Assembly: GCF_027497355.1 (NCBI RefSeq)
Contig: NZ_CP114909.1
Location: 1-64,000, forward strand
Direction of reading: 5' to 3'
Origin: Micromonospora sp. WMMA1947
Lineage (GTDB): Bacteria > Actinomycetota > Actinomycetes > Mycobacteriales > Micromonosporaceae
DNA: 64,000 bases
Each line of letters begins with the position of its first letter. Within the stretch, counting starts at the first letter, position 1. The position numbers and the translations under genes are program-made. Positions 25,774 through 33,243 of the stretch are shown here, piece by piece. The notes under the pieces are model-generated. The model was not told where the DNA came from. It made no database searches and saw only the letters and a list, made by a program, of their open reading frames with translations.

Positions 25774-25921
25774 GATCCGCTCCCGTCACCAGTACCCGCG
25801 TGTTCCCGCCGATGGTGGCCGCCCGGACGGCTGGTGTTCAAGACGGATCGGGCGGCGTACGGGACCAAATCGCTTTGTCCGTCTCGGTTACGCTCGTGGC
25901 GTTTGGCCTTGGGGAGGTCTC

Positions 25922-26335
25922 ATGAGTGCGGATCCTTCGATGAGCGGCGACTTCACCCGCATGCTCGACGCCACGATGGCGGCACTTCGGACGGTGGGTC
26001 CGCCACCGGAGGGCGAGGCGGACACGCCGGCGGTCGGCGAGGCGGCCGACGGGCAGGTACGCGCCGAGATGGGACGCGACGGCAAGCTCCACTCGCTGCA
26101 CGTCGAGCCGCGGCTGATGCGGCTCGGCTCCGAGGAGCTGACCGCGCACATCGTCACCGCCGTCAACGCGGCGATCGACGGGCTGCGCGCCGGCCCGGCC
26201 CCGCAGGTGGCGGACATGTCGCAGCTGCGGGAGCAGTTGCAGGAGGTACGGGACACCGCCGTACCCCGGCTCGGGTCGTTCCTCGACGCGCTGACCGAGG
26301 CGCAGGAGCGACTGGCACGCGGCGGGCAGCGATGA
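25922..26335 (+). CDS. YbaB/EbfC-like protein of a type VII-type toxin module
   Basis: 137 residues, ATG after GGGGAGG. Small helical protein: FTRMLDATMAALRTV, then beta/alpha GQVRAEMGRDGKLHSLHVEPRLMRLGSEELTAHIVTAVNAAIDGLR, the core of the YbaB/EbfC fold, and a C-terminal coiled coil (LREQLQEV...LTEAQERLARG). In actinomycetes such YbaB-like proteins commonly head operons that encode EspC/WXG-type secreted proteins and polymorphic toxins. Overlaps the next gene by 4 bp (ATGA). Likely a secretion chaperone or substrate; inferred. Confidence 0.82.
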   Translation: MSADPSMSGDFTRMLDATMAALRTVGPPPEGEADTPAVGEAADGQVRAEMGRDGKLHSLHVEPRLMRLGSEELTAHIVTAVNAAIDGLRAGPAPQVADMSQLREQLQEVRDTAVPRLGSFLDALTEAQERLARGGQR

Positions 26336-26661
26336 GCGGCGACGGCTTCGAGGTGCACCCGCCGCTGATCCGGGCCGCCGGGTGCGGCGTCACCGACCTC
26401 GCCAAGCGGTTCGCCGGCGAGCTGGAGGCGTTCGAGGCGCGGATGCAGGGCTTCGGCGAGCCGTGGGGCGCCGACGACATCGGGTCGCTGATCGGCATCG
26501 CCTACACCGAGGTGGCGAACTACATCTTCGACTGCGTCGGCATGGCGGCCGACGAGTTCACCTCGGCGGGCGCCGACATCACCGGGATGGCCGACGCGTA
26601 CGAGCGGGTCGACGAGGACGGCGCGGGCACGATGCGCTCGCTCGCCGGCGGGCTGGGGTGA
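26332..26661 (+). CDS. EspC/WXG100-like type VII secretion target
   Basis: 109 residues, almost entirely helical: IRAAGCGVTDLAKRFAGELEAFEARMQGFGEPWGADDIGSLIGIAYTEVANYIFDCVG...YERVDEDGAGTMRSL. The helix-turn-helix hairpin with WG at the turn and small size match the EspC-like group of ESX substrates. Start overlaps the YbaB-like stop; the next gene begins 3 bp after its stop. Probably exported as a pair with the carrier protein. Confidence 0.78.
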   Translation: MSGDGFEVHPPLIRAAGCGVTDLAKRFAGELEAFEARMQGFGEPWGADDIGSLIGIAYTEVANYIFDCVGMAADEFTSAGADITGMADAYERVDEDGAGTMRSLAGGLG

Positions 26662-26664
26662 GCC

Positions 26665-27159
26665 ATGGGACTGCAACTACCCGGTGAGCTGGTCACCGCG
26701 CTCGGCTGGATCGGCTACACCTGGCCGCAGGCCGACGAGGAGAAGCTCTTCGAGATGGGCCAGGCGTGGCTCGAGTTCGGCGGCCGGATCGGGGCGGCGG
26801 CCGGCGAGGTGGACGCGGCGGCCGCACAGGTGTGGACGCAGAACGTCGGCCCGGCGATCGCGGCGTTCCAGAAGTGGTGGGGCGGCGAGCAGAACGGGCC
26901 GCTCGTGCTGCACGACAGCATGCCGGCGGCCATGCTGCTCGGCACCGGGCTGATCATCTGCGCGGCTATCGTCCTGGCGCTGAAGATCGCGGTGATCGTG
27001 CAGCTCGCCATCCTCGCGTTCCAGGTCGCCCAGGCGATCGCCACCGCCGTGGTCACGTTCGGCGCCTCGCTGGCCGAGATCCCGATCTTCCAGATCATCA
27101 CCCGGGAGATCGTCGGCGCGCTCATCGACCAGGTGATCGGAAGACTGCTCGATGCCTAG
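26665..27159 (+). CDS. WXG100-like toxin carrier (CpnT N-domain-like)
   Basis: 164 residues. Begins LQLPGELVTALGWIGYTWPQADEEKLFEMGQAWLEFGGRI, then VDAAAAQVWTQNVGPAIAAFQKWWGG, and a strongly hydrophobic region at ~92-140 (LLGTGLIICAAIVLALKIAVIVQLAILAFQVAQAIATAVV) with ITREIVGALIDQVIGRLLDA at the end. This is the N-terminal module usually fused to the toxin domain in actinobacterial CpnT-like polymorphic toxins. Here it ends with its own stop, and the nuclease is a separate reading frame that overlaps by 8 bp. Likely guides export through an ESX/type VII route and inserts in membranes. Confidence 0.83.
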   Translation: MGLQLPGELVTALGWIGYTWPQADEEKLFEMGQAWLEFGGRIGAAAGEVDAAAAQVWTQNVGPAIAAFQKWWGGEQNGPLVLHDSMPAAMLLGTGLIICAAIVLALKIAVIVQLAILAFQVAQAIATAVVTFGASLAEIPIFQIITREIVGALIDQVIGRLLDA

Positions 27160-27679
27160 CCCGAGGCGCGGCCGGGGCGCCGCCGCGAAACCGGCGGCCG
27201 GCAAGATCGTCCGCAAGGCGGTCGAGAAGCTGGAGAAGCCGATCGTCCGGGTCACCGGGCCCAACCGGAGCCTGCCCACCAAGGTCGTGCGGGTGCAGCG
27301 CCGGGACTTCCACGCCACCGCCCAGTTCCGGCGCAAGATGGCCGCGCTGAAGAAGCTCAGCGACTCCGGCAAGCTCTACAAGGCCACCAACCCGGTGGCC
27401 CGCGACAAGAGCATCACCGACGGCTACAAGGACCGGATCCGGCAGAAGATCTGGGACAAGTACTGGCCGCACGACAAGGACCTCGCCAACCGGCTCAGTC
27501 AAAGGCTCAGCGACTACCACCCCGACCACGTGTGGGAACTGCAGCTCGGCGGGCCGGACACCGTCGACAACCTCAAGCTGCTGCATGGTAGAACCAACAC
27601 GGACATCGGCTCCCAGATCTGGGGGCAGATCCAGAATCTGCCGGACGGAACCCCGATCCGAATAGAGGTAGTGGATTGA
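27152..27679 (+). CDS. HNH-type nuclease toxin, separate C-terminal toxin module
   Basis: 175 residues. The first ~60 are basic and Pro/Ala-rich (PRRGRGAAAKPAAGKIVRKAVEKLEK), fitting a linker. The toxin core is DYHPDHVWELQLGGPDTVDNLKLLHGRTNTDIGSQIWGQIQNLPDG, with D125-H126, N140 and N149 in the HNH-like DHxxELQLGG...N...N.xIGSQI pattern of polymorphic-toxin nucleases. It lacks its own export domain; the ATG lies inside the end of the carrier gene, 8-bp overlap, +1 relative frame. The stop overlaps the TTG start of the first immunity gene. Expected target is nucleic acid of competing or host cells; inferred from the motif. Confidence 0.8.
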   Translation: MPSPRRGRGAAAKPAAGKIVRKAVEKLEKPIVRVTGPNRSLPTKVVRVQRRDFHATAQFRRKMAALKKLSDSGKLYKATNPVARDKSITDGYKDRIRQKIWDKYWPHDKDLANRLSQRLSDYHPDHVWELQLGGPDTVDNLKLLHGRTNTDIGSQIWGQIQNLPDGTPIRIEVVD

Positions 27680-28221
27680 CTTCCGATCTCGCGCAGCTTC
27701 TCGGCGAACTCCGCGCGGACCTCGCCGCGGACGAGCCGGCCAGTCTCGCGTACGCGCAGATCGGCGAGCCCGCCGACGCCGGTGACGTGCCGGCGGACCT
27801 GCCGGCCGGCCTGCGTGATCTGCTGCTCGCCGCCGACGGCCTGCGGGCCGGCGCGTTCGAGCTGGCCTCGGCCGGCCGGCTCGCCGGGGTGCAGTACTTC
27901 CTCGACTACGCGCCCGACTTCTCCCCCGTCCCGCAGGACAAGGGCGGCTGGCTCGTCGTCGGCACGCGCAGCGACGAGCCGATCTTCCTGGAGCGGACGA
28001 CCGGCGCGGTGTGGTACTTCCCGCCGACCGGCACCGAGTGGTTCATGGGAGACGCGTTCGAGGAGCTGGCGCCCGACCTCGACTCGTTCGTGCACTACTA
28101 CGTGCTCGGCCCCGGCTACGCCGAGCTGGTCACCGACGACGACGGGTGGTACGCGTTCCTCGACCGGCAGGGCCTGCTCGACGAGGCGGACGAGGTCGAC
28201 GAGGACGAGGCGCAGCCGTGA
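27676..28221 (+). CDS. SUKH/SMI1-KNR4-type immunity protein
   Basis: 181 residues, TTG start overlapping the toxin stop. LPAGLRDLLLAADGLRAGAF, then W-L-V-V-G-T-R-S-D-E-P-I-F-L-E-R and TGAVWYFPPTGTEWFMGDAFEELAPDLDSFVHYYV follow the SMI1/KNR4 (SUKH) pattern of DG-helix, exposed beta sheet and acidic groove. The C-terminus is very acidic (DEADEVDEDEAQP), suitable for masking a basic nuclease. SUKH proteins neutralise nuclease toxins of many folds. Position directly behind the HNH gene makes this the prime cognate immunity candidate. Confidence 0.8.
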   Translation: MTSDLAQLLGELRADLAADEPASLAYAQIGEPADAGDVPADLPAGLRDLLLAADGLRAGAFELASAGRLAGVQYFLDYAPDFSPVPQDKGGWLVVGTRSDEPIFLERTTGAVWYFPPTGTEWFMGDAFEELAPDLDSFVHYYVLGPGYAELVTDDDGWYAFLDRQGLLDEADEVDEDEAQP

Positions 28222-28754
28222 CCGTCACCCGGGAGCAGCTCACCGCGCTGTGGGGTGAGCGGGGTGTCATCTACTTCCCCGACCAGCGCTTCGACGCGAT
28301 CCTCGGGCCGCTCGGACCGGAGGTGTTCCCGCCCGACGGCGCGCTGCCGGTCGAGGTGCCCATCTTGTTCACAGTGGACGTCTCGGTGCCCGACGTCGAG
28401 CTGTTCTCCACGCTGTCGATCGAGCTGGGCGACCAGGGCCCCCGCCCGTACGTCGTGCTCGGCGCCTCGCCGGAGGACCCGGCACTGCTGTTCTGCCTGG
28501 ACGCGGGCACCGGCGCGGTGATCCTGCTCGACCTGGAGACACCGAACCTGGAGACGGTGAACAGCACGTTCGCCGCGTTCGTGGAGTTCCTCTACCGGCT
28601 CGGGCAGCTCATCGCCACCGATCCGGGCGGGCGGGAGCGGGCCGCACGGGCGGCGGCCATTCGCGACGACCTGCGCCCGGTCGACCCGGCCGCGTTCGCG
28701 GAGCCGGAGTCGTGGTGGAACATGGCCTTCGACGAGCTGGAGTCGACCGCCTGA
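28218..28754 (+). CDS. SUKH-4-type immunity protein
   Basis: 178 residues, GTG start overlapping the previous stop. IYFPDQRFDAILGPLGPEVFPPDGALPVEVPILFTVD, PYVVLGASPEDPALLFCLDAGTGAVILLDLETPNLETVNSTFAAFVEFLYRLGQLI, and a C-terminal segment with FAEPESWWNMAFDELES fit the SUKH-4 family. Second immunity-type gene in a row and clearly not a copy of the first. It may protect against a different toxin, for example one delivered by neighbours. It ends 2 bp from the convergent membrane-protein gene. Confidence 0.77.
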   Translation: MTVTREQLTALWGERGVIYFPDQRFDAILGPLGPEVFPPDGALPVEVPILFTVDVSVPDVELFSTLSIELGDQGPRPYVVLGASPEDPALLFCLDAGTGAVILLDLETPNLETVNSTFAAFVEFLYRLGQLIATDPGGRERAARAAAIRDDLRPVDPAAFAEPESWWNMAFDELESTA

Positions 28755-28756
28755 CG

Positions 28757-29650
28757 TCAACGGGCGACCGGCGCGGGCACCGCCGGTGCGGCGCGCCGCG
28801 GGCCGGTCAGCCCGGCGACGAGCAGCAGGTACGCGGCCAGCTCCACCACCGCCGTGAGCGCCGCCATCGGTTGCGGCATCGCGGTCGTGGGTGTGATGGC
28901 GTACCAGGCGAACAGGGCGGTGTCGGCCGAGTCCGGCAGGAGCAGGGCCTCGATGCCCGCGTCGAGCAGCGGCAACGCGAGCACCGCCAGCAGTGCCGCG
29001 CCGGTCGCGGCGAGCCGCCGGCCCCGCCCGGCCAGCAGCACGGCGAGCACCAGCGCGGCGAGCGCGAGCGCCAGCGGCGGCAGCAGCGCGAGGACGAGCG
29101 CGGGCACGACGTCGGCCTGGTCGTACCCCGGGCCGCCGACCCGGGTGAGCGTGGTCTCGGTGCGGACCTCCACGAGCCGGGTGCTCGCGGCCACGGCGGC
29201 GCCGACGTCGGCGACCCGGACGGCCGCGTACCCGAGGACGGGCGCGGCGGCGACCGCCGCGGCGATCAGGTGCCGGCGCCGCCCACGACCCCGGAACGCG
29301 ACCAGCAGCACCGCCACCGCGACCAGCGCCGCCCAGCTCCCCGCGAACGCCGCGTCGAAGCCGGCCGTGACGTCGAAACCGCTGTCGCCACTGCCGTACA
29401 CCAGCCAGCCGACGTCCCCGGCGCCCGGCTCGGCCGGCATCGTGCGGACCGCGTCCACGATCAACGGTACGAGCGCCGCCGGCACCGCCCAGCGCGGCGC
29501 CGGCAGTCCCGCGGCGACGGCGTAGCCGAGCAGCAGCGCCAGGCTCAGCACCTCCGCGCCGCGCCAGAGCGGTGCGGCCACCAGGACGCCGACGACGTGG
29601 GCGACGGCGGACACGGCCGCGAGGATCAACAGCAGCGGAGCGCGACGCAC
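28757..29650 (-). CDS. Multi-pass membrane protein of unknown function
   Basis: 297 residues, about seven to eight hydrophobic helices (LLLILAAVSAVAHVVGVLVAA at the start; ALVAVAVLLVAF; LVLALLPPLALALAALVLAVLLAG; ALLAVLALPLL; AALTAVVELAAYLLLVAGL). One larger extracytoplasmic loop follows the fourth helix (TRLVEVRTETTLTRVGGPGYDQADV). No motif recognised. Convergent with the immunity genes with only 2 bp between stops and no room for a terminator. Confidence 0.75.
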   Translation of the reverse strand: MRRAPLLLILAAVSAVAHVVGVLVAAPLWRGAEVLSLALLLGYAVAAGLPAPRWAVPAALVPLIVDAVRTMPAEPGAGDVGWLVYGSGDSGFDVTAGFDAAFAGSWAALVAVAVLLVAFRGRGRRRHLIAAAVAAAPVLGYAAVRVADVGAAVAASTRLVEVRTETTLTRVGGPGYDQADVVPALVLALLPPLALALAALVLAVLLAGRGRRLAATGAALLAVLALPLLDAGIEALLLPDSADTALFAWYAITPTTAMPQPMAALTAVVELAAYLLLVAGLTGPRRAAPAVPAPVAR

Positions 29651-29697
29651 CGGCGGATCCTTTCACGACACACCGGCCCGCCGCGGCCCCGTGATCG

Positions 29698-30312
29698 TCA
29701 GTTCCCGGCCGGCACCTGGTCCTTGACGTCGTCGTAGCCGACCGCGCCCGGCGCCGGCGCCGGGGTGTAGATCACCCGGATCACGCCCGTCGGGTACGCC
29801 TCGGTCGCGGCCACCCGCAGGTGGTACGGCGCGTCGCCCTCGTCGAACAGCCGGCGGCCCTTGCGGGCGGCGACCGGGTGCACCAGCAGCCGCAGCTCGT
29901 CCACCAGGCCCGCGGCGAGCAGTTGCTGCACCACCGAGATCGAGCCGGGGATGAGGATGCCCTTGATGCCGGCGTCGGCCTTGAGCGCGCGTACGGCGTC
30001 GGTCAGGTCACCCTGGATCAGCTCGGAGTTGCGCCAGGAGAACTCCAGCGGCTGGCGCGAGACGACGACCTTGCGCATGTCGCCGAGCTGCTTGGCGAAC
30101 GGCGCGTCCTCACCGCCGGCGGCCTCCCGGTCCGGCCAGGCGCCGGCGAAGCTGTCGTACGTCTCCCGGCCGATCAGCAGCACGTCGGAGGTGTCGTAGT
30201 CCTCGGTGACGGCGCGGCCCATGTTGTCGTCGAAGTACGGGAAGTGCCAGTCGGGGTCGATCTCGGCGACACCGTCGGCCGAGATGAACAGCGTGGAGAT
30301 GACAGTGGCCAT
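29698..30312 (-). CDS. Dihydrofolate-reductase-like (RibD C-terminal domain) protein 1
   Basis: 204 residues. VISTLFISADGVAE, DVLLIGRETYDSFAGAWPD, KVVVSRQPLEFSWRNSELIQGDL, GILIPGSISVVQQLLAAGLVDELRLLVHPVAARKGRRLFDEGD are the standard landmarks of the DHFR/RibD_C fold. Such proteins reduce pterin- or pyrimidine-like substrates with NADPH, but actinomycetes have many copies of unknown substrate. The leader contains a (TGTC)n tract at ~30329-30343. A related but distinct copy lies at 38790-39368. Confidence 0.88.
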   Translation of the reverse strand: MATVISTLFISADGVAEIDPDWHFPYFDDNMGRAVTEDYDTSDVLLIGRETYDSFAGAWPDREAAGGEDAPFAKQLGDMRKVVVSRQPLEFSWRNSELIQGDLTDAVRALKADAGIKGILIPGSISVVQQLLAAGLVDELRLLVHPVAARKGRRLFDEGDAPYHLRVAATEAYPTGVIRVIYTPAPAPGAVGYDDVKDQVPAGN

Positions 30313-30475
30313 CGCGGTGCTCCCTACCTGTCTGTCTGTCTGGGATGTCGACGGGTGGACCGCCGAGGCTTCGCGAACTCATCGCATCCGCTGTCGATTC
30401 TGCGGCCGAAAGCCGATGGCCGGTCGCGGCGCGCCGCCGGTACGGTGCCACAACCGTCGCCGAAGGGGGTACGCG

Positions 30476-30838
30476 ATGACGGAGACGACGACACTGTGGC
30501 GCCCGACCGGTCCACGAGAGCTCGACCTCGTCCGCGCCTCCGGCTGGCGGGCCTGGCCGCCGCGGCTGCCGGACCAGCCAATCTTCTACCCGGTGCTCAA
30601 CGAGCAGTACGCCGTCATGATCGCCCGGGACTGGAACGTGCCGGCGTCCGGTGCCGGCTACGTGACGCGCTTCCACGTCGAGCGCGCGTTCGCCGCCCGC
30701 TATCCGGTCCGGCAGGTCGGTGGCCGGGAGATCCTGGAGCTGTGGGTGCCGGCCGAGGAGCTCGACGAGTTCAACCGGCACATCGTCGGACCGATCGAGG
30801 TGGTCCACGAGTTCCGGGTGCCGGAGCGGGCGGGCTGA
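30476..30838 (+). CDS. Small conserved actinobacterial protein
   Basis: 120 residues, ATG with AAGGGGG ~8 bp upstream. LVRASGWRAWPPRLPDQPIFYPVLNEQYAVMIARDWNVPASGAGYVTRFHVERAFAARYPVRQVGG...ELWVPAEELDEFNRHIVGPIEV is a compact alpha/beta protein. Similar proteins are often labelled 'ADP-ribosylation/crystallin J1', but I see no ADP-ribosylglycohydrolase motif, so that name is unsupported. Likely cytosolic; function unknown. A terminator follows. Confidence 0.75.
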   Translation: MTETTTLWRPTGPRELDLVRASGWRAWPPRLPDQPIFYPVLNEQYAVMIARDWNVPASGAGYVTRFHVERAFAARYPVRQVGGREILELWVPAEELDEFNRHIVGPIEVVHEFRVPERAG

Positions 30839-30844
30839 CCGGCG

Positions 30845-30870
30845 CCGGGCGGGTGGTCGCGCCCGCCCGG
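30845..30870. terminator. Bidirectional terminator
   Basis: Perfect 9-bp CCGGGCGGG (30845-30853) and CCCGCCCGG (30862-30870), 8-nt loop, between convergent genes ending at 30838 and 30879. Confidence 0.78.
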
Positions 30871-30878
30871 TCCGCGGG

Positions 30879-31616
30879 TCAGCCCGGGGTGAGCAGGCAG
30901 AACTCGTTGCCCTCCGGGTCGACGAGCACCCGCCAGTGGATGTGGGCCCCACCGACGCCGGCGGCGGTGGCGCCGAGCGCCAGCAGCCGGGCCTCCTCGG
31001 CGTCCAGTTCGTCGCCCGGGTAGGGGCGGATGTCGAGGTGGACGCGGTTCCAGCCGGTCTTCGCGTCGGCCGAGCGAGCGAACCGCAGGTACGGCCCGAC
31101 GCCCTGGGCGGAGCGCAGCACGGCCTGCTCGTCGGTCGCCTCGTGCACGGTCCAGTCGGTGGCCCGGCTCCAGAAGTCGGCCATGGCGCGCGGGTCGGCG
31201 CAGTCGACCACCACCTCGGCGATCGGCCCGGTGTCCGCGTGCCGCGGGTTCGGCTCCCGTACGCAGAACTCGTTGCCCTCCGGGTCGGCCAGGACCGTCC
31301 ACGGCACGTCGCCCTGGCCCACGTCGGCGGGGGTGGCGCCGAGAGCCCTCAGGCGCGCGACCAGCTCCGCGTGGTGCTCGGCCGAGGTGGTCGCGAGGTC
31401 GACGTGGACGCGGTTCTTCGCCGTCTTCGGCTCGGCGGAGACGACGAGATCGACGTAGAGGAAGCGGGGGTCCGGGTAGGTGAAGCCCTCGGGTTCGAGG
31501 TTCGTCACTCCGGGAGCCTCGCTGGAGATCCCCCAGCCGAGCGCCTTCGCCCAGAAACCGCCGAGCGTCACCTCGTCGTGGGCCTTCATGTTGATCTGCA
31601 CGAACCGCGTTGCCAT
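30879..31616 (-). CDS. Two-domain VOC (glyoxalase-like) protein
   Basis: 245 residues from ATG 31616; the frame stays open upstream without a ribosome-binding site. It contains two VOC units, each ending in the same block: VPWTVLADPEGNEFCVREP near residue 125 and IHWRVLVDPEGNEFCLLTP at the end. Each starts with a short beta-alpha segment (FVQINMKAHDEVTLGGFWAKALGW; VVVDCADPRAMADFWSRATDW). A tandem duplication within one chain makes a full pseudo-symmetric dimer unit. Substrate unknown; cytosolic. Confidence 0.88.
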   Translation of the reverse strand: MATRFVQINMKAHDEVTLGGFWAKALGWGISSEAPGVTNLEPEGFTYPDPRFLYVDLVVSAEPKTAKNRVHVDLATTSAEHHAELVARLRALGATPADVGQGDVPWTVLADPEGNEFCVREPNPRHADTGPIAEVVVDCADPRAMADFWSRATDWTVHEATDEQAVLRSAQGVGPYLRFARSADAKTGWNRVHLDIRPYPGDELDAEEARLLALGATAAGVGGAHIHWRVLVDPEGNEFCLLTPG

Positions 31617-31759
31617 GGCCGCGATGCTAGAGCCCACGCCGCGCCGGCGTGGTCCCGGCAGACGATCAGGAATCGAGAAGCGCCCTGTCACCGGCACGCC
31701 ATAGCGTTGCCGTCAGCGGTCGGCACCACGCGGACCGCAAGCCACGAGGGGGAATCGAG

Positions 31760-32185
31760 ATGTCCGACGGGTTCAGTGCCGAGGAGCGCGCCGCGATGAA
31801 GGAGCGCGCGGCCGAGTTGCGCGCCGAGGGGAAGAAGGGCGCCAAGAAGGCCGACGACCTCCAGGCGGTGCTCGACCGGATCGCGCAGATGGCGCCGGAG
31901 GACCGCGAGCTGGCCGAGCGCGTGCACGTGACGATCATGTCCGCCGCGCCGGAGCTGTCGCCGAAGACCTGGTACGGCATGCCCGCGTACGCAAACGCCG
32001 ACGGCAAGCTCGTCGTGTTCTTCCAGGACGCGGGGAAGTTCAAGTACCGCTATTCGACGGTGGGGTTCCAGGAGGCGGCGAATCTCGACGACGGCGACAT
32101 GTGGCCGGCGTCGTTCGCGCTGATGCGGTGGAGCCCGGAGGTGGAGAAGAGGCTCACCGAACTGGTGCGGGCCGCCGTGTCCTGA
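31760..32185 (+). CDS. DUF1801-family protein
   Basis: 141 residues, ATG behind GAGGGGGA. A Lys/Glu-rich N-terminal helix (FSAEERAAMKERAAELRAEGKKGAKKADD) precedes the domain VLDRIAQMAPEDRELAERVHVTIMSAAPELSPKTWYGMPAYANADGKLVVFFQDAGKFKYRYSTVGF, which is the YdhG/DUF1801 pattern with the conserved WYGMPAY. The family is iron-chaperone-like by fold only; role unknown. Confidence 0.85.
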   Translation: MSDGFSAEERAAMKERAAELRAEGKKGAKKADDLQAVLDRIAQMAPEDRELAERVHVTIMSAAPELSPKTWYGMPAYANADGKLVVFFQDAGKFKYRYSTVGFQEAANLDDGDMWPASFALMRWSPEVEKRLTELVRAAVS

Positions 32186-32193
32186 TCACGCGG

Positions 32194-33147
32194 TCAGGCG
32201 GACGGCGCGGCGCCGAGGGCGAGCGCCGCCGCCGCGGCCGCGCAGCCCCAGGACAGCATCACCCCGTTGCCCGCGTGGCCGTAGTTGTGCACGACGAGCG
32301 CGTCACCACGCCGTTCGGCCTCCACGCGCGGCGCCGCCCGGCCGGGGCGCAGGCCGACTGTGTGTTCGAGGACGTCGGCGGCGGCCAGGGCGGGTTCGAT
32401 GGCGGCGCACCGGGCGATCACCTCGGCCTCCTCGGCCGGGTCGGGCGTGATGTCGTCGCTGCGCCGCTGCCCGCCGCCGAGCACCACGTGGTCACCGTGC
32501 GGGAAGATCGACGCCCAGGCCGGCGCCATCGGCGCCTCCATGAAGAACCGGTCCAGGCCGGGGTTGCGCACCACGATCCGGGGCCCGCGCACCGGGTGCA
32601 GGCCGGTGTCGCCGGTCAGGGCCCGCGCCGCCAGCCCGGCGCAGTTGACCACGACCGGGGCCAGCGCCGCCGCCTCGTCGAGCGAGCCCACCGGCTCCTC
32701 CCGTACCTCGCCGCCGCCGTCGCGGAGGCGGGCCAGGAGGTACGCGAGGTAGACCGGCATGTCGACGAGGGGCAGCCGGACGGTGAACGCGGTGCCGAAG
32801 CCGGCGGGCCGCTCGTCGTCGCCCAGGTGCCGGAAGCCCGGCGTCTGCTCGGCGTACGGCGGCGTCGCCCCTTCCGGCCGGGCGGCGAGGATGCCGTCGC
32901 GCCACGCCACGCCGGGCATCGGCTCGGCACCGAGCACCCGCAGCGTCTCGTCGGTCCAGGCGCGCTGCGGGTCGCCGGGTGGGGACAGGTTGGGGCCGAC
33001 CATCGCCCCGGCCAGCGCCGACGTGGTCCGCGCGGGCGGCGCCGCGGTGCGCACGAGCACCCGGGCGCCGTTCTCGACCAGGCGGATGCCGGTGCTGAGG
33101 CCGCTGACCCCGGCACCGACGACGAGGACGTCCGGACGTGTGGTCAT
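32194..33147 (-). CDS. FAD-dependent D-amino-acid oxidase-like protein (paralogue 2)
   Basis: 317 residues from ATG 33147 with GGAG 8 bp upstream; a start 12 bp earlier is possible. FAD-binding VLVVGAGVSGLSTGIRLVENGARV, VVNCAGLAARAL, and the DAO C-terminal signature VVHNYGHAGNGVMLSWGCAAAAA. Same family as 24829-25773 but clearly diverged. Catalytic Arg/Tyr residues cannot be placed reliably by eye. Ends 8 bp from the convergent DUF1801 gene. Confidence 0.88.
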   Translation of the reverse strand: MTTRPDVLVVGAGVSGLSTGIRLVENGARVLVRTAAPPARTTSALAGAMVGPNLSPPGDPQRAWTDETLRVLGAEPMPGVAWRDGILAARPEGATPPYAEQTPGFRHLGDDERPAGFGTAFTVRLPLVDMPVYLAYLLARLRDGGGEVREEPVGSLDEAAALAPVVVNCAGLAARALTGDTGLHPVRGPRIVVRNPGLDRFFMEAPMAPAWASIFPHGDHVVLGGGQRRSDDITPDPAEEAEVIARCAAIEPALAAADVLEHTVGLRPGRAAPRVEAERRGDALVVHNYGHAGNGVMLSWGCAAAAAALALGAAPSA

Positions 33148-33243
33148 CGCGGGCTCCATCCGCTCGACGGTCGCGGGCCCGGCCCATTCTCCACCGGACG
33201 GTCCCGTCTGTTTGTCCCCGCAGCGACGTCCGCCGGTAGGTGG

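Noticed and set aside
30476..30838. Naming this gene an ADP-ribosylglycohydrolase
   Set aside because: That label circulates for similar proteins, but no metal-binding Asp motif or suitable length is present.
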